64,000 nucleotides of DNA. It comes from Streptomyces lavendulae subsp. lavendulae (lineage in GTDB: Bacteria > Actinomycetota > Actinomycetes > Streptomycetales > Streptomycetaceae). Made by a program: the position numbers and the translations under genes. The first letter of the stretch is position 1. Every line of letters starts with the position of its first letter. Below, one piece after another: positions 48,411 through 56,458 of the stretch. The notes beneath the pieces were generated by a model that made no database searches, was not told the DNA's origin, and saw only the letters and a list, made by a program, of their open reading frames with translations. The stretch covers positions 4,898,001-4,962,000 of the forward strand of contig NZ_CP024985.1 of the NCBI RefSeq assembly GCF_002803845.1. The letters run 5' to 3'.

Positions 48411-50788
48411 CCGACACGACTCCCTGGCGACGGCCCGCGGCCGCGGCGACCGAAGTCGCCGCGCCCGCGGGCCGTCCGCCGCACCCGACCCCACCCCCCG
48501 GCCCCACCGCCCCGACCGGTTCCGCCGGCTCGGCCGGTTCCGCCGGTCCGGCCGGTTCCGCCGGTCCGGCCGGTTCCGCCGGTCCGGCCGGCTCGGCCGG
48601 GTACCCGGGACCCGCCGGTTCCGCCGGGAGGTACCCGGGATCCGCCGGTCCGGCCGGTTCCGCCGGGTACCCGGGTCCCGCCGGTTTCCCGGGACCCGCA
48701 GGTCCGGCCGGTTTGCCGGGGGCTGTGGGGTCGGCCGGTTCGCCTGGGTCCGCGGGTCCTGCCGGTTCTCCCGGGGCCGCCGGTTCGCCCGGGGCCGTCA
48801 GGGCCACTGGTTCCGCCGGGCCCCCTGGATCCACCGGCTCCGGTTCCTCCGCGGGGGCCGCGCCCGGCACGGCCGGGGTCGAGGGGGCGCAGGAGCCCCG
48901 GCGCGCCCGTGAGGCCGACGCCGTGTCCGCGGGCCGACGGGCCGCCGTACGCGCCGCCGGACCGGGAGCACCCGGAACGGCGCCCGGGTACGCCCTCGCG
49001 GGGCACCGCCCCACCGCCGGCCCGGGAGCACCCGCCCGGGCCCCCGGACCGGCCGGCTCCGGCCCGGGCGGGCCGGGCGTGCGCCGCCGGGCCGCCGGCG
49101 GCCCGGGCGTCGGATCCGGCGGCTCCGCCGGCTCGGGCGGCTCCGGCAACGGCCCCGCCCCGCTCGGCCGGTTCCTCGCCAAAGCCGCCGCCGTCACCGC
49201 CGGACTGACCGCCGCCGGAGCCGTCTTCGGCCTGGTCCGCGACCAGACCATCGCGCACCTCTTCGGCGCGGGACACGACAGCGACGCCTTCCTGATCGCC
49301 TGGACCGTCCCCGAAATGGCCTCGACCCTGCTCATCGAGGACGCCATGGCCCTGCTGATGGTGCCCGCCTTCAGCCACGCCCTCGCCCGCCGCGCGGCCA
49401 GCCGGGCCGGCCTCACCCGCAAGGAGGCCCGCGCGGCCGACCCCGTACGGCTCCTCGTCGCCGCGACCCTGCCCCGGCTCGCCGTGTTCCTCGCCGCCGT
49501 CGCCTCCGTGCTGATCGTCGCCGCCCCGCTCGTCGTCGCCCTGCTCGCCCCCGGCCTGCCCGACCCCGAACTGGCCGTCCAGTGCACCCGGATGACCGCC
49601 CTCACCGTGCTCACCTTCGGCGTCGCCGGCTACTTCAGCGCCGCCCTGCGCGCCCACCGCTCCTTCGTCCCGCCCGCCGCGATCTACGTCTCGTACAACG
49701 TCGGGATCATCGGCACCATGGTCGCCCTCCACACCCTGTGGGGCGTGCGCGCCGCCGCCGCCGGAGTCGCCGTCGGCGGACTGCTGATGGTCCTCGTCCA
49801 GCTTCCCGCCTTCATCCGCAACGTCGGCTTCGGACCGGCCCGCGCCAAGGGAGCCCCGCGCAGCCAGCGCGACCGGGACCGGCCCACCCTCATCGCCTTC
49901 GGACTCATCGCCCCCGTCATCTTCTTCGCCGTCTTCCGCCAGTCCCAGGTCCTCGTCGAACGCTTCCTCGCCGCCTCCCTCCCCCCGGGCGCCATCTCGC
50001 ACCTCAACTACGCGCAGAAGGTCGCGCAGATGCCGATGGTGCTCTCCCTGATGATCTGCACCGTCACCTTCCCCGTCGTCGCCCAGGCAATGGCCGGCGG
50101 GGAACGCGAGAAGGCCCGCCGCCGGGTGGAACAGGACCTCGCCCTCGCCTCCCTCGCCGTCCTCATGGGCAGCGCCCTCGTCATCGGCTACGCGCCGCAG
50201 ATCATCCAGGTCCTCTTCGAACGCGGCGCCTTCACCCACCGCGACACCCTCGCCACCGCCGACGTCATGCGCGTCTACGGACTCGGACTCCTTGGCCACT
50301 GCCTCGTCGGAGCACTCTCCCGGCCCTTCTTCTCGACCGCCCGGCCCACCTGGTTCCCGGCGCTCGCGATGGGCGCCGGGCTGCTCGTCAACATCGTGGC
50401 CGGAACCCTCGCCGTCGGCTGGTGGGGCACCTACGGCATCGCCGCCGCCAACGCCGCCGGCATCTCCACCACCGCCGCCCTCCTCCTCACCGGACTCGGC
50501 TCCCGCATCATCGCCATCCAGGTCCGCCGCGTCGCCCTCAGCATCGGACGCCTCGCGGTCGCCGCCGTCGCCGCCGGCGCCACCGGCTGGCTCGCCGGCC
50601 CGATGATCCCCGACCCCATGCTCAGCGCCGCCCTCGGCTGCCTGCTGGTCCCGGCCATGTTCGGAGCCACCGGCACGGCCATGCGGGCCATCGAGGTCAC
50701 CGCCCTGCCCGCCCAGATCGCCCAGCTCACCTCCCGGCTCACCCACCGCCTGACCCAGCTCACCCAGAGGTTCCGCAATGTCCGCTGA
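48407..50788 (+). CDS. MurJ-like lipid-linked glycan flippase with collagen-like N-terminus
   Basis: A 793-residue protein. Residues about 38-144 form roughly 36 Gly-X-Y triplets (GSA, GPA, GYP, GFP) with two interruptions (GRYPG near 74-78, and an Arg in place of Gly at 132), a collagen-like run. A disordered Gly/Pro-rich stretch follows up to about 248. The rest (from PLGRFLAKAAAVTAGL) is a 14-span MurJ/MviN MOP flippase with FGAGHDSDAFLIAWTVPEMAS and RVYGLG-type segments. It may flip the lipid-linked repeat unit as Wzx does, or lipid II. The start GTG overlaps the previous stop. Confidence 0.9.
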   Translation: MTDTTPWRRPAAAATEVAAPAGRPPHPTPPPGPTAPTGSAGSAGSAGPAGSAGPAGSAGPAGSAGYPGPAGSAGRYPGSAGPAGSAGYPGPAGFPGPAGPAGLPGAVGSAGSPGSAGPAGSPGAAGSPGAVRATGSAGPPGSTGSGSSAGAAPGTAGVEGAQEPRRAREADAVSAGRRAAVRAAGPGAPGTAPGYALAGHRPTAGPGAPARAPGPAGSGPGGPGVRRRAAGGPGVGSGGSAGSGGSGNGPAPLGRFLAKAAAVTAGLTAAGAVFGLVRDQTIAHLFGAGHDSDAFLIAWTVPEMASTLLIEDAMALLMVPAFSHALARRAASRAGLTRKEARAADPVRLLVAATLPRLAVFLAAVASVLIVAAPLVVALLAPGLPDPELAVQCTRMTALTVLTFGVAGYFSAALRAHRSFVPPAAIYVSYNVGIIGTMVALHTLWGVRAAAAGVAVGGLLMVLVQLPAFIRNVGFGPARAKGAPRSQRDRDRPTLIAFGLIAPVIFFAVFRQSQVLVERFLAASLPPGAISHLNYAQKVAQMPMVLSLMICTVTFPVVAQAMAGGEREKARRRVEQDLALASLAVLMGSALVIGYAPQIIQVLFERGAFTHRDTLATADVMRVYGLGLLGHCLVGALSRPFFSTARPTWFPALAMGAGLLVNIVAGTLAVGWWGTYGIAAANAAGISTTAALLLTGLGSRIIAIQVRRVALSIGRLAVAAVAAGATGWLAGPMIPDPMLSAALGCLLVPAMFGATGTAMRAIEVTALPAQIAQLTSRLTHRLTQLTQRFRNVR
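48515..48845 (+). repeat. Collagen-like coding repeat (Gly-X-Y)
   Basis: The coding DNA is built of 9- and 18-base units such as GGTTCCGCCGGTCCGGCC, repeated in frame. The protein reads G-X-Y with Ser-Ala, Pro-Ala and Tyr/Phe-Pro at X-Y. Confidence 0.85.
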
Positions 50789-51554
50789 CACCGACACGGC
50801 ACCCCCCGTCGTCCGGGGCCCCGCCCGACGGTCCGCATCGCCGTGGGTCCTGATGTACCACTCGGTCGCCGAGTTCACCGACCCCGCCGAGGATCCGTAC
50901 GGGATCACCGTCACCCCCGCCGCCCTGGAGACCCAGCTGCTGTGGCTGCGCGCCCGGAAACTGCGCGGGGTGTCCGTCGGCGAACTGCTGCGGGCCCGCG
51001 CCGCCGGAGCGGGACGCGGCCTCGTCGGACTCACCTTCGACGACGGCTACACCGACTTCCTCACCGCCGCCCTGCCCCTGCTGCGCCGCCACGACTGCAC
51101 CGCCACCCTGTTCGTCCTGCCCGGACGGCTCGGCGCCGACAACGCGTGGGACCCGCTCGGGCCCCGCAAGTCCCTGCTCACCGCCGAACAGATCCGCGAA
51201 GCCGCCGCCGGCGGAACGGAGATCGGCTCGCACGGACTGCTCCACCAGGACCTCACCCAAGCCCCCGACGACGTCCTGCGCCAGGAACTGCGCGGCAGCC
51301 GCGACCGGCTGCGCGAACTCACCGGCAGCCTCCCCGGCGGCTTCTGCTACCCCTACGGACACCTCGACGCCCGCGTCGCCGGAGCCACCCGGGCCGCCGG
51401 ATACGCGTACGCCTGCGCGATCACCCCCGGCCGGCTCACCGGCCCGCACGCCCTGCCCCGCACCCACGTCAGCCAGGCCGACGGCCGCGGCCGCATGCGG
51501 ATCAAGCAGCTCCGCCACCGGTTGCGCGAACTGCGACGGGTGGTCCTGCCGTGA
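50778..51554 (+). CDS. Polysaccharide deacetylase (NodB domain)
   Basis: A 258-residue carbohydrate esterase of family CE4. Catalytic motifs are TFDDGY (two aspartates) and SHGLLHQDL (metal-binding histidines), followed by CYPYGHLDARV. No signal peptide is visible, so it may act in the cytoplasm, or be exported with a partner. It overlaps the flippase gene by 11 bases. It would remove N-acetyl groups from the repeat unit, suggesting an amino sugar in the polymer. Confidence 0.9.
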   Translation: MSADTDTAPPVVRGPARRSASPWVLMYHSVAEFTDPAEDPYGITVTPAALETQLLWLRARKLRGVSVGELLRARAAGAGRGLVGLTFDDGYTDFLTAALPLLRRHDCTATLFVLPGRLGADNAWDPLGPRKSLLTAEQIREAAAGGTEIGSHGLLHQDLTQAPDDVLRQELRGSRDRLRELTGSLPGGFCYPYGHLDARVAGATRAAGYAYACAITPGRLTGPHALPRTHVSQADGRGRMRIKQLRHRLRELRRVVLP

Positions 51555-52870
51555 AGGCCCTCCACGTCATCACCGGACTCGGCGTCGGCGGCGCCGAACA
51601 GCAACTGAGGCTCCTGCTGCGCCACATGCCGATGCCCTGCGACGTGCTCACGCTCACCAACCCCGGCCAGGTCGCCGAAGGACTGCGCGCCGACGGTGTC
51701 CGGGTCGTCCACCTCGGCATGCGCGGCAACCGCGACCTGGGCGCCCTGCCGCGCCTGGCCCGCTTCATCCGGAACGGCCGCTACGACCTCGTCCACACCC
51801 ACCTCTACCGGGCCTGCGTCTACGGGCGCCTCGCCGCCCGGCTCGCCGGAGTACGGGCCGTCGTCGCCACCGAACACTCCCTCGGCGAGGCGGAGATCGA
51901 AGGCCGCCCCCTGACCGGCGGGGTCCGGGCCCTCTACCTGGCCGGCGAACGGCTCGGCTCGGCCACCGTCGCCGTGTCGGACACCGTCGCGGCCCGCCTG
52001 GAGGGCTGGGGCGTGCCCGCGTCCCGGATCCACGTCGTCCCGAACGGCATCGAAGCCGCCCGCTTCCGCTTCGACGAAGGCACCCGCCGCGCCACCCGGG
52101 CCCGCACGGGCCTGCCCGAACGGGCCTTCGTGGTCGGCGGGGTCGGCAGGCTGGTACCGGGCAAGCGGTTCGACGTACTCGTCCGGGCCGTCGCCGCACT
52201 GCCCGGCGCCCACCTGCTCCTCGCCGGGGACGGGCCGGAGCGGGCCGCGCTGCGCACGCTCGCCGCCGAACTCGGCGCGCAGGGCCGCATCCACCTCCTG
52301 GGGGAGCGCGACCCCTTCGGCGACAGCCCCGACGGGCGCACGCCCGGGATCCCCGCCCTGCTCTGCGCCATGGACGTCTTCGTGTCCCCCTCCAAGGAGG
52401 AGGCCTTCGGGCTCGCCGTGGTCGAGGCCCTGGCCGCGGGCCTGCCCGTGCTCCACGTGACCTGCCCCGCCATCGACGACCTCCCCGCCGACCGGGCGCC
52501 CGGGGCGCGGCGGATCGGCCCCGGCACGGAGGAACTCGTCGCCGCCCTGCGCGGGCAGATGGAAGCGGGCGCCCGCCGACTCCCCGCACCCCCGGTGGTC
52601 CGCCGCTACGACATCACCCGCACCGCCGCCCAACTCCTCGATGTCTACGCGACCGCCTTCTCCACCCCGAACCCGGGCACGGCGACGGCTCCCGCTCCGG
52701 CACCCGGCCCGGGCCCCGATCCGGTCGCGGCTCAGGGCCCCGACCCCGGCACGGCTTCCGCCACGGGCCCCGGAGGCGGGGGGAGACCCCGGGCCGGGGC
52801 CGCGGAGGCGGCCGTGCCGGGAGCCGGATCCCGTACCACGGCGGACGCCCCCGCACCCGGCGGGGCCTGA
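51551..52870 (+). CDS. GT4 family glycosyltransferase
   Basis: A 439-residue GT-B enzyme. The N-terminus VKALHVITGLGVGGAEQQLRLLLR is typical of GT4; the donor domain has GGVGRLVPGKRFDVLVRAVAAL and SPSKEEAFGLAVVEALAAGLPVL. The last 65 residues are a Pro/Ala/Gly-rich tail not seen in the family. The GTG overlaps the deacetylase stop (GTGA). It probably adds the second or a later sugar of the repeat. Confidence 0.92.
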   Translation: MKALHVITGLGVGGAEQQLRLLLRHMPMPCDVLTLTNPGQVAEGLRADGVRVVHLGMRGNRDLGALPRLARFIRNGRYDLVHTHLYRACVYGRLAARLAGVRAVVATEHSLGEAEIEGRPLTGGVRALYLAGERLGSATVAVSDTVAARLEGWGVPASRIHVVPNGIEAARFRFDEGTRRATRARTGLPERAFVVGGVGRLVPGKRFDVLVRAVAALPGAHLLLAGDGPERAALRTLAAELGAQGRIHLLGERDPFGDSPDGRTPGIPALLCAMDVFVSPSKEEAFGLAVVEALAAGLPVLHVTCPAIDDLPADRAPGARRIGPGTEELVAALRGQMEAGARRLPAPPVVRRYDITRTAAQLLDVYATAFSTPNPGTATAPAPAPGPGPDPVAAQGPDPGTASATGPGGGGRPRAGAAEAAVPGAGSRTTADAPAPGGA

Positions 52871-52941
52871 CCCCGCCCCCGCATCCCACCCCCGGCCGGG
52901 GGTGAACGAACTCCCCTCCACCCAGGAAGCGAGCACCGCAC

Positions 52942-53634
52942 ATGGCCGACACCGCCGACCAGAAGAAGCCCGACCACCGGTCGGAGCGCAAGCGCCGACT
53001 GCTGCCACCGCCCGCCTGGTGGCCCCTGCCCGCCTGCGCCCTGCTCGGCCTCGCCGCGGGCGGGGCGTACGGGGTCCTCAAGGCCCCCGAGTACGCCGCC
53101 ACCGGCTACGTCGTCGCCGTCCCCAACGAGACCACCGAGCCCGCCACCGCCCTCGGCTTCGCCCAGGCCTACGGACGGATCGCCACCAGCAGTTCCACCC
53201 TCGCCTACGCCCAGCCCCGCGCCGGGATCGACGCCCGCCGCCTGCGCACCCAGGTCCGTACCGAGACCTCCCCCGACTCCCCGATGATCGCCATCACCGG
53301 GACGTCGAAGAGCCCCTCCGAGGCCGCCGACATCGCCAACGCCGTCGCCGACGCGCTCACCCTGACCAGCAACCAGGCCGCCAAGAACACCGGCGTACAG
53401 CTGCTCCTGTTCAACCAGGCCGTCGCGCCGAGCGAGCCCGCCTCCCCCTCGGCCCCCGTCAGCGGCGCCGTCGGGCTGTGCGCGGGCGGACTGCTGGGCG
53501 GGCTGTGGCTGCTGGCCCGGCCCGGCCGCCGCAGGCAGGAGGCGGACGACGCGCTCCCGGTCGTGGAGGAGTACGCCTCGCTGCCCGCCCAGGGCGAGCA
53601 CTCCGAGACCAAGGAGAAGGAGTCCGTGCGATGA
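52942..53634 (+). CDS. Wzz-like chain-length or export regulator
   Basis: A 230-residue membrane protein of Wzz topology: an N-terminal span (about 30-50, WWPLPACALLGLAAGGAYGVL), an external domain of about 120 residues including VRTETSPDSPMIAITGTSKSPSEAADIANAVADAL, and a second span (VSGAVGLCAGGLLGGLWLL). It has no tyrosine kinase domain. In Wzx/Wzy systems such proteins set polymer length. AGGAAG precedes the ATG. Its stop overlaps the following start (ATGA). Confidence 0.85.
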   Translation: MADTADQKKPDHRSERKRRLLPPPAWWPLPACALLGLAAGGAYGVLKAPEYAATGYVVAVPNETTEPATALGFAQAYGRIATSSSTLAYAQPRAGIDARRLRTQVRTETSPDSPMIAITGTSKSPSEAADIANAVADALTLTSNQAAKNTGVQLLLFNQAVAPSEPASPSAPVSGAVGLCAGGLLGGLWLLARPGRRRQEADDALPVVEEYASLPAQGEHSETKEKESVR

Positions 53635-54773
53635 CGCGGGGCTCCACCGGGGCCCTGACGGTGACGATGTGCCGCGACCCCCGGCAGTTCGCCGCGCTGG
53701 AGGAGCCGTGGAACCGGCTCGTCCGAGGCTGTCGCACCGCCACCCCCTTCCAGAGCCACGCCTGGCTCCACTCGTGGTGGCTCTCGTACGGAAAGGACGG
53801 CCGGCTCCGGGTCCTGCTCGTGCGGCGGGGCGGGGAACTGGTCGGCGCGGCCGCGCTGATGCTCGTACACCGGCCGCTGCCGCGGCTGGTGCCGCTCGGC
53901 GGGCCCATCACCGACTACTTCGACGTGCTCGTGGCCGACGGGTGCGCCGAACAGGCCGTGCCCGCCCTGGCCCACGGGCTGCACCGGGCCGCCCGCAGCG
54001 CGGTCGTGGACCTGCGCGAGGTACGGCCGGGGGCGGCGGCCGAGGCGCTGTACGAGGCGTGGCCGGGGGTGTCCAGCAAGCTGGCGGACTCCACCTGCAT
54101 GGAGCTGCCCGCGCTGCCCTTCGACGAGCTCGTCAAACGGATGCCGGCCTCCGGCGCCCAGCGGGTGCGGGCCAAGCTGCGCAAGACCGACGCGGCCGGG
54201 ATCGAGGAACACGAGGTCACCGAGGACGAGGTGCCGGGGGCCGTACGGACCCTGCTGCGGCTCCACGAGAAGCAGTGGCGCGGCCGGGGGGTCACCCCCG
54301 AACACCTGCGGCCCCGGTTCGCCGAGCACCTGACCCGGGCCACCCGGCGGATGGTGCGGGCGGGGGAGGGGCGGCTGACGGAGTTCCGGCTGGACGGCGC
54401 GGTGGTGGCGGCCAACGTCACGCTGCTGTCGGCCGGGCTGAGCGGCGGCTACCTGTACGGCGCCGATCCGGAGCTGAGGGACCGCAAGGTCGACGTCGCG
54501 ACGCTGCTGCTGCGCTACGAGGCGGGCCGGGCCCTGGCCGAGGGCCGGCCGGTGGTGAGCTTCCTGCGCGGCAACGAGCCGTACAAGAACCACTGGCGGC
54601 CCGAGACGGTCGTCAACCAGCGCCTCCTGCTGGCCACGCACGCGCTCGCGCCCCTGCTGCGGCTGCACGAGTCGCAGGTCACGGGGCGCGAGCGGGCGGT
54701 GGACGCGCTGCGCGAGGCGCTGCCGGCCGCCCGGGACTGGCGGGCGCGGCTGAACGAACTGCGGGTGCGATGA
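53631..54773 (+). CDS. GNAT acetyltransferase, FemAB/CelD-like
   Basis: A 380-residue protein with the tandem GNAT fold of CelD/BcsL and FemAB-type proteins: FQSHAWLHSWWLSYG near the start, LRLHEKQWRGRG in the middle, and LYGADPELRDRKVDVATLLLRYEAGRALAEG, then FLRGNEPYKNHWRPE near the end. These enzymes transfer acyl or aminoacyl groups to glycans or peptides; the acceptor here is likely the new polysaccharide. It overlaps the Wzz-like gene by four bases and converges on the GH26-like gene five bases from its stop. Confidence 0.85.
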   Translation: MTRGSTGALTVTMCRDPRQFAALEEPWNRLVRGCRTATPFQSHAWLHSWWLSYGKDGRLRVLLVRRGGELVGAAALMLVHRPLPRLVPLGGPITDYFDVLVADGCAEQAVPALAHGLHRAARSAVVDLREVRPGAAAEALYEAWPGVSSKLADSTCMELPALPFDELVKRMPASGAQRVRAKLRKTDAAGIEEHEVTEDEVPGAVRTLLRLHEKQWRGRGVTPEHLRPRFAEHLTRATRRMVRAGEGRLTEFRLDGAVVAANVTLLSAGLSGGYLYGADPELRDRKVDVATLLLRYEAGRALAEGRPVVSFLRGNEPYKNHWRPETVVNQRLLLATHALAPLLRLHESQVTGRERAVDALREALPAARDWRARLNELRVR

Positions 54774-54778
54774 CCCGT

Positions 54779-56308
54779 CTAGAAGGGCCAGAAGCCGGAG
54801 TCCTTGCCCCAGTCGAGCCTGATGCAGACCGCCTGCTTGCCGACCAGCTTGGACAGCCACTCGCCGAAGTTGAGCGGGACGCACCACTGCGTGCTGTTGG
54901 TGTCCGGCCGGGGAGCGGGCGGCTTCGGCGCCGGGCTGGGCACGGGTACGGGGGCGGGGACGAGCGGGCTCGGCGACGCGGGCACCGTGACCTCGGGCGT
55001 CGGCGCGGGCGTCGGCGCGGGCGGGAACACCGGCGGGACGGACACCTCGGGCTCGGGCTTGGGCTCGGGGGTCGGCGTCGGGGTCGGGGTCGGGGTCGGG
55101 GCCGGGCTCGGGACGACCGGGGGGTCGGACGCCTCCGGGGTGGGGGCCGGCGTCGGGACCTGTGGCGTCGGGACCTGTGGCGTGGGGATCTGGGGCGTCG
55201 GGACCTGCGGGGTCGGGACCTGCGGGGTCGGGACGACCGGGGTGGGGACCACCGGGGTGGGGACCACCGGTGTCGGGACGACCGGCGTCGGGATCACGGG
55301 CGTCGGGACCACCGGGGGCGTGGGCTCGACCGGCACCCGCGGGGTCAGCGCCTCGCGGAAGACCCTCGACGACTCGGGGTTCTGCTTGCACTGCCACACG
55401 CCGTGCGGGCAGTAGTCGGTGATGGTGTGGTAGAGCGGCTTGTGCTGCTCGATCCACTTCAGCATCCGCCGCACGTACTCCGGGTTGTCCCCGTTGCGGA
55501 ACAGCCCCCACTCCGGGTACGAGATCTCCTTGCCGTGTGCCTTCGCGAAGTCGACGTGCGCCTGGAGCCCGTACGGCTGCGTGATCTGGTCGTCGAAGGT
55601 CCGGCCGGGCGCCTGGTCGTACGAATCCATGCCGATGACGTCGACCACGTCGTCGCCCGGGTAGCACTTGGTCCAGCCGATCGCGTCCGTCCCCCGGTTG
55701 GGGGCGAAATCGAACTTGAACCGCTGGCCGGGGACGGCGCGCATCGCGTTGACGACGCGCTTCCAGTACACCTTCCAGTTCTCCGGGTCGGGCCCGCAGC
55801 GCTGGGTGTAGGTGGTGCCGTTCATCTCCCAGCCGAGCACCACGACCGTGTCCGGCACCCCCAGCGCCACCAGCCGTTCGGCCAGCTTCGTGAAGTGCCG
55901 GTCGTACTGGCCCTCCGCGCCGGCCCGGATCAGCTGGGCCACCTGCCAGTCCGGCACCCGGCCCTCGTTGCGGGCCTGCATGGGCACGTTCAGCACGAAC
56001 ATCCGGTCGTCCTCGGCCCGCCGCCACCGGGCCCAGTCCGCCAGGAAGGGCACGTTGCCCTCGATGCCCGCCCACTGGTCACCGGGCAGATACGTGTGCC
56101 CGACCCGGATCTCCTTGCCGCCCAGCCAGCGCGACAGGTACGGGATCCGGGCGACGCCGGGCGGCCCGTAGTCGAGGTAGGCGCCCATGGCGATGTCGGA
56201 GCCCGCGGGCTCTTCCTCCGGTGCCGCGAGGGCGGCCCCGGTGGCGAGCAGCCCGGCCGTGACCGTACCGATGCAGGTGCTCGCCAGTCGGCGGCGTGGT
56301 CTGGGCAT
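54779..56308 (-). CDS. Secreted GH26-like glycosidase with Pro-Thr linker
   Basis: A 509-residue exported enzyme on the opposite strand of the locus. After a signal peptide (about 1-29) comes a (beta/alpha)8 domain like family GH26 beta-mannanases, with the acid/base Glu161 in GWEMNG and the nucleophile Glu266 in SYPEWGLF. Residues about 335-470 are Pro/Thr/Val repeats (VVPTP, QVPTP, PTPTP). The last 37 residues (QWCVPLNFGEWLSKLVGK, ending GFWPF) have two cysteines and are unknown to me. The ATG at 56306-56308 follows GGGAGA. It may trim or degrade the polymer. Confidence 0.87.
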   Translation of the reverse strand: MPRPRRRLASTCIGTVTAGLLATGAALAAPEEEPAGSDIAMGAYLDYGPPGVARIPYLSRWLGGKEIRVGHTYLPGDQWAGIEGNVPFLADWARWRRAEDDRMFVLNVPMQARNEGRVPDWQVAQLIRAGAEGQYDRHFTKLAERLVALGVPDTVVVLGWEMNGTTYTQRCGPDPENWKVYWKRVVNAMRAVPGQRFKFDFAPNRGTDAIGWTKCYPGDDVVDVIGMDSYDQAPGRTFDDQITQPYGLQAHVDFAKAHGKEISYPEWGLFRNGDNPEYVRRMLKWIEQHKPLYHTITDYCPHGVWQCKQNPESSRVFREALTPRVPVEPTPPVVPTPVIPTPVVPTPVVPTPVVPTPVVPTPQVPTPQVPTPQIPTPQVPTPQVPTPAPTPEASDPPVVPSPAPTPTPTPTPTPEPKPEPEVSVPPVFPPAPTPAPTPEVTVPASPSPLVPAPVPVPSPAPKPPAPRPDTNSTQWCVPLNFGEWLSKLVGKQAVCIRLDWGKDSGFWPF

Positions 56309-56369
56309 GGCGTCTCCCGAGCTTTCCTGAACCGGTGTGCTTGCCACAGACGTTAGACATCACATCTGA

Positions 56370-56407
56370 CGAATGGCCTGTCCGATGGCCCGCGCGTAGG
56401 CCATTCG
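56370..56407. promoter_or_regulatory. CGAATGGCC-N20-GGCCATTCG dyad in a divergent promoter
   Basis: Nine-base perfect arms at 56370-56378 and 56399-56407, plus a further GATGGCC inside the spacer, lie between the GH26-like and ATP-grasp genes. A regulator bound here could control both. Confidence 0.5.
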
Positions 56408-56458
56408 CAGCTGCGCATCCTCCCCGCTTGGTCCGACTAGGTGAAAGACACCGTTTCC

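Noticed and set aside
47930..51034. Minus-strand frame of 1034 codons opposite the flippase
   Set aside because: Shadow of the collagen-like and flippase coding sequence; it has no domain features.
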